A DNA stretch of 64,000 bases from Candidatus Hydrogenedens sp. (lineage in GTDB: Bacteria; Hydrogenedentota; Hydrogenedentia; Hydrogenedentales; JAEUWI01). Position 1 is the first letter of the stretch. Every line of letters starts with the position of its first letter. Positions 58,237 to 64,000 of this stretch are shown one piece after another. The DNA lies in assembly GCA_016125095.1 (NCBI GenBank), contig WGMK01000019.1, positions 16,191 through 80,190 of the forward strand. The letters run 5' to 3'. The notes below the pieces were generated by a model. The model worked only from the letters and a program-made list of their open reading frames with translations. It searched no databases and was not told where the DNA came from. The translations under genes and the position numbers were made by a program.

Positions 58237-58452
58237 CTAGCGCAGGTCCTCCGGGGTCAGCCCTGTATGTCGCGCGATACGGGCAAGCATACGAGGCCCT
58301 ATTTCGTCCCGGTCGTGAAACGCGAATACGAAGTCGGGGTGTTCTGGGTGTTCCAACACCTTATGTGAACCCGATTGCCGCTTTATCGACCATCCGCTGC
58401 GGAGTAGCGCGGCAAGAACGCGCTTAGCCTTCCGGGAGGACCAATCGCTCAC
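58237..58452 (-). CDS. hicA: HicA-like toxin (type II TA mRNA interferase)
   Basis: SRKAKRVLAALLRSGWSIKRQSGSHKVLEHPEHPDFVFAFHDRDEIGPRMLARIARHTGLTPEDL. Confidence 0.88.
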   Translation of the reverse strand: MSDWSSRKAKRVLAALLRSGWSIKRQSGSHKVLEHPEHPDFVFAFHDRDEIGPRMLARIARHTGLTPEDLR

Positions 58453-58664
58453 GAAGCCAGCGGGAAGCCCAGTCCGATATCCGGAAACGTCTCCCCGTGC
58501 TCCAATCGATCGGCAAGAATCCGCAGTGCCAGCACCTGCGCTTTTCGCAGGGCCTCTTCTTGCGAATCGCCATAGGCGAGCGCTCCCGGAATCTCGATGA
58601 CCTCAGCAATCCAGCGTCCGTCGTCTTCCTGTTCGCATTCGACCTTCATGATAGATTCGCTCAT
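58449..58664 (-). CDS. hicB: HicB-like antitoxin
   Basis: MKVECEQEDDGRWIAEVIEIPGALAYGDSQEEALRKAQVLALRILADRLEHGE; 4-bp overlap with hicA; start trimmed to ATG 58664. Confidence 0.88.
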   Translation of the reverse strand: MSESIMKVECEQEDDGRWIAEVIEIPGALAYGDSQEEALRKAQVLALRILADRLEHGETFPDIGLGFPLAS

Positions 58665-58752
58665 TTCCCTATGTGTTAGGACCCTTTGGAGTATAGGACA
58701 TGCCGTCCGCCCCATCAACCACAAGGGATATCGCCACCGCTGTTTTTGTCAA

Positions 58753-59691
58753 TCACTTCGGGGCGATACGGAAGCGGGCGACGAGGGGCGCGCCGTCGCT
58801 GAGGCGCTGGCCGCCTTCGTCCACAAAGGTGTCGTCGCGGCTGAGCGAGAGCGGCGCGAGCGCGACATGGGTGCCGTCGCGGAACAGGAAGCGCTCGATG
58901 TCTTCGACAATCGCGCCGTCGTCGAGCTCAATCTGCGCATCGCGGAGGCCGAGGGTGTCGGGCATGATGGCGAAGGCCGAGGCGCGCCCGTCGCGGTCGG
59001 TGGCGTCGGTGTAGTGCCCACGGTTATTCGGGTCGAAGGGACGGTCCTGAATGGGCCCCATGTTGTAATCGCCGCCGAGGATGACTGCGTGTTCGGGCGG
59101 GGACTGCGCGGCGATGAATGCGGCGACCTCGCGGGACTGGGCGTGCCGTGCCACGTGCGCCTCGGGCAGATCCCCCGCTTCCATGTGCGTGTTGTACACA
59201 TCCACCGGCATGCCGCCTATCCGCAGCCGCACGAGCTGGATGCCCTTCGCGGCCAGCTGGTTTTGAAACTCGCCCACTGCACGGTAATGCAGGTGCTCCG
59301 TTCCCGCCACGGGTTCGCGCGTGAGAATGGATAGCCCTGGTCCCACGGGCTTCCACGGCACGTTCAGCCGGCCGAAGTAGTCCTTGTTCGGGAAGTCCGC
59401 TTCGCCCCATAGCAGGTCGTGCCGGTCGAAGCATTCCTGAATCAGCGCTACGTCGAAGGCGTTCAGCTTGGGCGAGATGCGCGTCAGATTGTATTCGATG
59501 TCGTCCAGCCAGGGGCGCGACTGCACGTTGTACGAGGCAATGGTGAATTCCGTGGCCGCGGGCGCAGCGTCCGCTTCCGCGGGCAGTTCGATAATCGTCT
59601 CGTCCACGCCCCAGCGAAATATCAGCACCAAAAGCACGCCGACCAGCAAGACCGCCCCCACGGCGAGCGCGATGCGTTTGATCATTTTCAT
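58753..59691 (-). CDS. Endonuclease/exonuclease/phosphatase superfamily protein with N-terminal signal-anchor
   Basis: FTIASYNVQSRPWLDDIEYNLTRISPKLNAFDVALIQECFDR; DVYNTHMEAGDLPEAHVARHAQSREVAAFI; HAVILGGDYNMGP. Confidence 0.9.
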   Translation of the reverse strand: MKMIKRIALAVGAVLLVGVLLVLIFRWGVDETIIELPAEADAAPAATEFTIASYNVQSRPWLDDIEYNLTRISPKLNAFDVALIQECFDRHDLLWGEADFPNKDYFGRLNVPWKPVGPGLSILTREPVAGTEHLHYRAVGEFQNQLAAKGIQLVRLRIGGMPVDVYNTHMEAGDLPEAHVARHAQSREVAAFIAAQSPPEHAVILGGDYNMGPIQDRPFDPNNRGHYTDATDRDGRASAFAIMPDTLGLRDAQIELDDGAIVEDIERFLFRDGTHVALAPLSLSRDDTFVDEGGQRLSDGAPLVARFRIAPK

Positions 59692-59805
59692 CTGAGAGCC
59701 TCCCCGTGTCGTCATCCTACGGTATCGGCAATGGCGATTGCGCTTCTACCAGATTTGCATGTATGCGCGGGCACATACAGTTCTCCTTCGACTGGTGAAT
59801 CTTAT

Positions 59806-59987
59806 AGCGCCAACGGCGCGGAGCAATACCAGCCTGGGCCATCGGCCCAGGAAATCTCCCGCCCTTCGAATTCAAGCGCTGTAGGCGCGATCCAAGAAAT
59901 CGGTCGCGCTTTCAGCCCTCGTAGATTTGCGTGGCACCTGACCTAGGCCGATTGGCCCAGGCTGGTATTGAGCGGGCCGTTGGCCCT
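59806..59987. repeat. MITE-like palindromic element with about 46-bp inverted arms
   Basis: AGCGCCAACGGCGCGG-AGCAATACCAGCCTGGGCC-ATCGGCCCAGG versus reverse complement of right arm AGGGCCAACGGCCCGCTCAATACCAGCCTGGGCCAATCGGCCTAGG. Confidence 0.88.
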
Positions 59988-60018
59988 GAGGCCTGGCCGC
60001 TTTGAATCTGCGTCCCCC

Positions 60019-60058
60019 TTGACAACGCCGCCCAAAACATACATACTGGTTGGTATGT
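60019..60058 (+). promoter_or_regulatory. Promoter with overlapping TetR-type operator
   Basis: TTGACA (60019) - 17 bp - CATACT (60042); palindrome ACATAC-TGGTTG-GTATGT (60041-60058) covers the -10. Confidence 0.75.
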
Positions 60059-60088
60059 GGTTTGTGCCCCCGATTCGGAGCGGATAGA

Positions 60089-60694
60089 TTGGCGACCAAG
60101 ACGGACAACGACAACGCGCGCGCGCTGCTGCTGGAAGCGGCGCTGAACGAGTTCTGGACCAAGGGATACAACGGCACGCGCGTGGACGAGATCATCGCGA
60201 AGACGCCGTTTACGAAGGGGGCGTTCTACCACCATTTCGCGTCGAAAAAGGCGCTGGCGCTGGCAGTGATCGACGAGACCCTTGGGGCGATGATGCAGCA
60301 GCGCTGGCTGGAACCGCTGCAGGACGCGACGGATCCCTTCGCGTCGCTGATCGGGCAATTGAACGCGGCGCGCCACGATGGGGACGAAGGCGTGCGGCGC
60401 GGATGCCCGTTGAACAATCTCGCCCAGGAAATCGCCCATGAGGACGAGGACATCCGGGCGGCGGTGAATCGGCATTTCGAAGGCTGGCAGCAGGGGTTCG
60501 CGGAGGCGATTGCCGAGAGTCAGGAGCGCGGCCAGGTGCGGCCGGAAATCGACCCGCAGGCCTTGGCCGCCTACATCGTCGCGAGCTACGAGGGCGCCGT
60601 GTCGCTGGCGAAGGCCGCCCACAGCGCGGCGATGCTGAACACCGCCATCGACCCCTTGGTGGCGCATCTGGAAAGCCTTCGCACGAAGCAATAA
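60089..60694 (+). CDS. TetR/AcrR family transcriptional regulator
   Basis: NARALLLEAALNEFWTKGYNGTRVDEIIAKTPFTKGAFYHHFASKKALALAVIDE; TTG start at 60089 downstream of the operator. Confidence 0.93.
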   Translation: MATKTDNDNARALLLEAALNEFWTKGYNGTRVDEIIAKTPFTKGAFYHHFASKKALALAVIDETLGAMMQQRWLEPLQDATDPFASLIGQLNAARHDGDEGVRRGCPLNNLAQEIAHEDEDIRAAVNRHFEGWQQGFAEAIAESQERGQVRPEIDPQALAAYIVASYEGAVSLAKAAHSAAMLNTAIDPLVAHLESLRTKQ

Positions 60695-60741
60695 CGAAGA
60701 GCGCTACGGTGGCGCTTAGCCCTATTGAGGAGGCTAGGAAC

Positions 60742-61992
60742 ATGTCGAAGCATGCGGTGGTATCTCGCGAGGAATGGCTCGAGGCGCGCAAAGCGCTGTT
60801 GGCCGAGGAGAAGGCCCTGACGCGGCAGCGCGATGCGCTCTGCGCCAAGCGGCGCGAATTGCCCTGGGTGAAGCTTGAGAAGGACTACACCTTTGAAGGG
60901 CCCGGCGGTCCCGTGTCCTTGGCGTCGCTGTTCGGGGATCAGCAGCAGCTGATTGTCTATCACTTCATGTTCGCGCCGGGCTGGACCGAGGGGTGCCCCG
61001 GCTGCTCGCTGCTGGCCGACCATTTCGACGGTGCGCTGCAGCATGTGCCCCACGGCGGCGCAGCCTTTGCCGTCGTGTCGCGCGCACCGTACGCGGAGTT
61101 CGCGCCCTACCAGCAGCGCATGGGCTGGAAATTCCTCTGGGTATCCTCGAACGCGAGCGACTTCAATTTCGACTTCGACGTGTCCTTCACGGACGAGAGC
61201 CTGGCGAAGGGAACAGCCTACTACAACTACGAGGCCCTGCCCGACAAGAATCCGGGCGAATGCCCGGGCGTCAGCGTCTTTTGGAAGGACGAGGACGGCG
61301 CGATATACCACACCTATTCGGCCTACACGCGGGGCATGGAAGAAGTCATCGGCGCGTTCATGCTGCTCGACCTGACGCCGCTCGGGCGCAATGAGACGAG
61401 TACGATGAACTGGGTGCGGCGGCACGACCAGTACGAGGCGAAGCCACAGGAGGCCTGCGGCTGCCCGGAGGACGCCCAGGAGTCGCCCAAAAAAGAATGC
61501 TGTGGCACGGCGCAGATTGTCGCGCTGGAAGCGCCCGAGATCGTAGAGTCTGGCGCCCGCTCGTTTGCTGGATTAAGCGAGCGCGTGGCGCAATCGGAGG
61601 CGCAGGAGGTCATCCCCGGCATCTGGTCGCGCTTCAAGGAGGCGTATCCCCTCCCCCATGCGGTCGAAGGCGCGATGTATGGCATCTGCACCAATCCCGA
61701 CGGCAGCCCCGATTGCCGCTTCGACTACCTGGCCTGCGCCGAAGTAAGCGACACCAGCGGCATGCCCGACGGCATCACGACACTCGATGTGGCCCCGGCG
61801 CGCTATGCCGTGTTCACGTATAACGGCCCCATCTGGAACATCAAACAGGTGTACCAGACCATCTATGGGCAATGGCTGCCGTCGTCGGGGCATCGTCCGG
61901 CCGAGGCCCCCACGCTGGAGCGCTACACGCGAGAACACGATCCGGTGACCGGCGAAACGACGCTCGAAATATGGCTGCCAATCCAGTCGTAA
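60742..61992 (+). CDS. DUF899-like (thioredoxin-like) protein fused to GyrI-like effector-binding domain
   Basis: EEWLEARKALLAEEKALTRQRDALCAKRRELPWVKLEKDYTFEGPGG...HFMFAPGWTEGCPGCSLLADHFDG; Cys-rich linker; C-terminal GARSFAGLSERV...YLACAEVSDTSGMPDGITTLDVAPARYAVFTYNG. Confidence 0.9.
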   Translation: MSKHAVVSREEWLEARKALLAEEKALTRQRDALCAKRRELPWVKLEKDYTFEGPGGPVSLASLFGDQQQLIVYHFMFAPGWTEGCPGCSLLADHFDGALQHVPHGGAAFAVVSRAPYAEFAPYQQRMGWKFLWVSSNASDFNFDFDVSFTDESLAKGTAYYNYEALPDKNPGECPGVSVFWKDEDGAIYHTYSAYTRGMEEVIGAFMLLDLTPLGRNETSTMNWVRRHDQYEAKPQEACGCPEDAQESPKKECCGTAQIVALEAPEIVESGARSFAGLSERVAQSEAQEVIPGIWSRFKEAYPLPHAVEGAMYGICTNPDGSPDCRFDYLACAEVSDTSGMPDGITTLDVAPARYAVFTYNGPIWNIKQVYQTIYGQWLPSSGHRPAEAPTLERYTREHDPVTGETTLEIWLPIQS

Positions 61993-62279
61993 AGCCTTGC
62001 GCTTGCAGCGGCGCGTCTGCCACGGGCGGACGCGCCGCGCGCTGGAGCGCGGAGACGCTGCGGTGGCTGCTGCCCGCCGGTACCTTGGCGCTGATGCCCA
62101 AGTGCCCCATGTGCCTCGCGGGCTATATCGCGCTGTTTACGGGGCTCGGGGTTTCGGTGCCGCTCGCGGGATATCTCCGATGGGGCGCCATCGTGGTATG
62201 CGTCGCTTGGCTGGGGCTGTTGCTGCTCTGGCGTGCGCGGCGGCTGCTGGGTCAGCAGCGTTCGATTGCGCCGCGGTGA
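61971..62279 (+). CDS. Small Cys-motif membrane protein
   Basis: MAANPVVKPCACSGASATGG...LRWLLPAGTLALMPKCPMCLAGYIALFTGLGVSVPLAGYLRWGAIVVCVAWLGLLLLWRA; overlaps upstream gene by 22 bp. Confidence 0.75.
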   Translation: MAANPVVKPCACSGASATGGRAARWSAETLRWLLPAGTLALMPKCPMCLAGYIALFTGLGVSVPLAGYLRWGAIVVCVAWLGLLLLWRARRLLGQQRSIAPR

Positions 62280-63436
62280 ATGAGCCAGCTTTCCCAGGCG
62301 CCGACGGCGGCCAGCGCGGCCGTCGCGATCATCGACAAGACCAGCGGCGATAGCATGCCGTAGCCGAACGCGACGCCCCCCAGCACGGCCATGGCGACGA
62401 TGCGCGACACGGCTATCCGACCGAAGACGGCCCGTTTAAACAGCAGATTGCCCAGCAGATAGAGGGCGGGGCCGCCGAGGATGGCGAAGGCGCCGAGTCC
62501 GCTGGCGTGGCCGAGCGGATGCTGGAGCACGTTTTCATCGGCGACCGCCACGAGGATGACCGCCGCCACGAGAGGCAGGTGCAGGTAGGTGTAGGCGAGG
62601 CGCGCGAGCCGGCCCGGATCGTCGGATTCCTCGATGCGCTTGCTGGCGTATTCCGCGCCTGCGTTGAAATAAATCCACCACATGGCGATGGTGCCCGCGA
62701 ATACCGTGACGAAGGCCGTGCCATTCACCAGCGTCCAGGGCAGTTCGGCCACGGTGGCCCCCGTGACCAGCAGTGATTCGCCGAAGGCGATAATCATGAA
62801 CAGGCCGCAGCGCTCGGCAATGTGGCCGCCCGCCACATCCCAATCGGCCGTGGTGGATTTGCCCAGCCCGGGCGTCCAGAAGCCGAAGGCCGGCGAGACG
62901 TATTCGATGAGCAGCGCGGCGCCCCATACGGCGTAGCGGGCCTCGTGTTCCACACAGCCGCCCAGAATCCAGAGCGCGCCGGAAACGGACAGCCACGTGG
63001 TGATGCGGAGGAAATTCCGGTAGTTTCTCTCGTGCCGTCCCCGCAACACGCAGCACATGAACACGCTGCGGCCGACCTGCATGAAGGCATAGGCCCCGGC
63101 GAACAACAGCCCGGATTCTCCGAAGGCGTGCGGTATCGAAATGGACAACAGCAGCCCGGCGAACATGAGCACAAACAAGAGCAGCCGCACCGACGTCGCC
63201 TGCGGGTCGAGCCAGTTCGTCACCCAGGTGGTGTATATCCAGACCCACCACACCGCCAAAAACAGGAAGGCCGTCTCGACCAGCCCGGCAATCGTAAAAT
63301 GGTGCAGCAGCGAATGGGACAACTGCGTGACCGCGAACACGAAGACGAGGTCGAAGAAAAGCTCGATGAACAACACACGGCCGTCTTCGCGAGAAGCGCG
63401 CGGCCGGAGGATGGAGCGGGGTTCGAGGTGGGACAT
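62252..63436 (-). CDS. Low temperature requirement protein A (LtrA) family membrane protein
   Basis: RVLFIELFFDLVFVFAVTQLSHSLLHH; WWVWIYTTWVTNWLDPQ; ERCGLFMIIAFGESLLVTGATV. Start trimmed to ATG 63436. Confidence 0.93.
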   Translation of the reverse strand: MSHLEPRSILRPRASREDGRVLFIELFFDLVFVFAVTQLSHSLLHHFTIAGLVETAFLFLAVWWVWIYTTWVTNWLDPQATSVRLLLFVLMFAGLLLSISIPHAFGESGLLFAGAYAFMQVGRSVFMCCVLRGRHERNYRNFLRITTWLSVSGALWILGGCVEHEARYAVWGAALLIEYVSPAFGFWTPGLGKSTTADWDVAGGHIAERCGLFMIIAFGESLLVTGATVAELPWTLVNGTAFVTVFAGTIAMWWIYFNAGAEYASKRIEESDDPGRLARLAYTYLHLPLVAAVILVAVADENVLQHPLGHASGLGAFAILGGPALYLLGNLLFKRAVFGRIAVSRIVAMAVLGGVAFGYGMLSPLVLSMIATAALAAVGAWESWLIHRGAIERC

Positions 63437-63539
63437 GGGCTGGGGATTTCCGGTTGAGCCTAATTTCAGATTCGGAAATATTAACACGCAACCAGAAACG
63501 CAGACGCGGCCAAGCGAAACGAGAGAGGATGCGAACCGG

Positions 63540-63851
63540 CTATGCGCCCCGACCCGCCCAGGGCTTGATCTTCTCGAGCGCTCCACCCAACTTCATTTCG
63601 GCGACTTCGGTGTCGTGCTCAATCTGTGCGCGGAGCCAATAGCCCTTGGACAGGCCGAAGAAGCGGCACAGCCTCAGATCGGTATCGGCCGTGATGGCGC
63701 GTTTGCCCGCGACGATGTCCCCAATGCGCTGTGCGGGCACACCGATTTCTTTGGCCAGCCGGTATTTCGTCAGGCCCATAGGTACCAGAAAATCTTCCTG
63801 TAGCAACTCGCCCGGTGTGATGGGATCGATACGAGTCATGATGTCCGCCAT
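63540..63851 (-). CDS. higA: HigA-type addiction module antitoxin (XRE HTH)
   Basis: MADIMTRIDPITPGELLQEDFLVPMGLTKYRLAKEIGVPAQRIGDIVAGKRAITADTDLRLCRFFGLSKGYWLRAQIEHDTEVAE. Confidence 0.92.
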   Translation of the reverse strand: MADIMTRIDPITPGELLQEDFLVPMGLTKYRLAKEIGVPAQRIGDIVAGKRAITADTDLRLCRFFGLSKGYWLRAQIEHDTEVAEMKLGGALEKIKPWAGRGA

Positions 63852-63868
63852 TTCATGTTAACGCAGAT

Positions 63869-64000
63869 TCAAGGTCTAATTGCAACAGGCTTTTCGAGGA
63901 AGACCTGTGCCGGGGTGCGGAATCCGAGTTTCTTTCTGGGACGATTGTTGAGCTTGTCGACGTAGGTATTCAATTCCCCGTCGGTGAGGTTTTTGAAGCT
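63869..64000 (-). mobile_element. IS30-family transposase C-terminus (truncated by window edge)
   Basis: Minus-strand read-through from 64000: SFKNLTDGELNTYVDKLNNRPRKKLGFRTPAQVFLEKPVAIRP-stop; LNNRPRKxLGFRTPxxVF is the conserved IS30 C-terminus. Not in ORF track. Confidence 0.85.

Noticed and set aside
59872-60691. Minus-strand ORFs containing SGPTARSIPAWANRPRSG
   Set aside because: Translation of the palindromic repeat plus antisense of the TetR gene

Overview
High-GC bacterial chromosomal window with about 45 credible protein genes. Most of the remaining ORFs in the track are high-GC shadow ORFs. From left to right it contains: AmaP/Asp23-type genes; a GT-C-like membrane protein; tRNA-Leu; a PLP-dependent Cys/Met enzyme; fliW-csrA followed by a Maf/CgeB/GT9 glycosyltransferase cluster and a secretin; a sialidase; a 275-bp tandem array of hairpin repeats; DUF6807-like and Gfo/Idh/MocA genes; an R2lox-like oxidase next to a FadL-type porin; radC and AI-2E genes; an ABC/TPR operon; pheS and pheT separated by two tandem pseudopilins and a membrane gene; ZapA-like; rsgA; an esterase and deoC; a response regulator with a degenerate GGDEF domain; a lysyl-oxidase-like secreted protein with a duplicated C-terminal module; rpsD/rpmG (C-minus type L33); a PHP protein; a GMC oxidoreductase/small subunit/two penicillin-acylase lipoprotein operon; tRNA-Ala and HicBA; a TetR/DUF899-GyrI/Cys-rich membrane module; LtrA; and an orphan HigA abutting an IS30-type transposase end. 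Three coding regions missing from the supplied ORF track were read directly: AmaP-like 1..617(-), rpmG 47217..47384(-) and the IS30-like C-terminus 63869..64000(-). No CRISPR array or rRNA was seen. Taxonomy is uncertain. The DUF6807/Gfo-Idh/sialidase/pseudopilin content and the 'LLRVIQ' modules suggest a PVC- or Hydrogenedentota-like bacterium (inference only). The strongest candidates for something undescribed are the GMC-oxidoreductase/double Ntn-acylase operon (50990-57292), the lysyl-oxidase-like protein with duplicated C-terminal module (45471-46451), the split pheS/pheT locus, and the covarying 275-bp hairpin repeat array.
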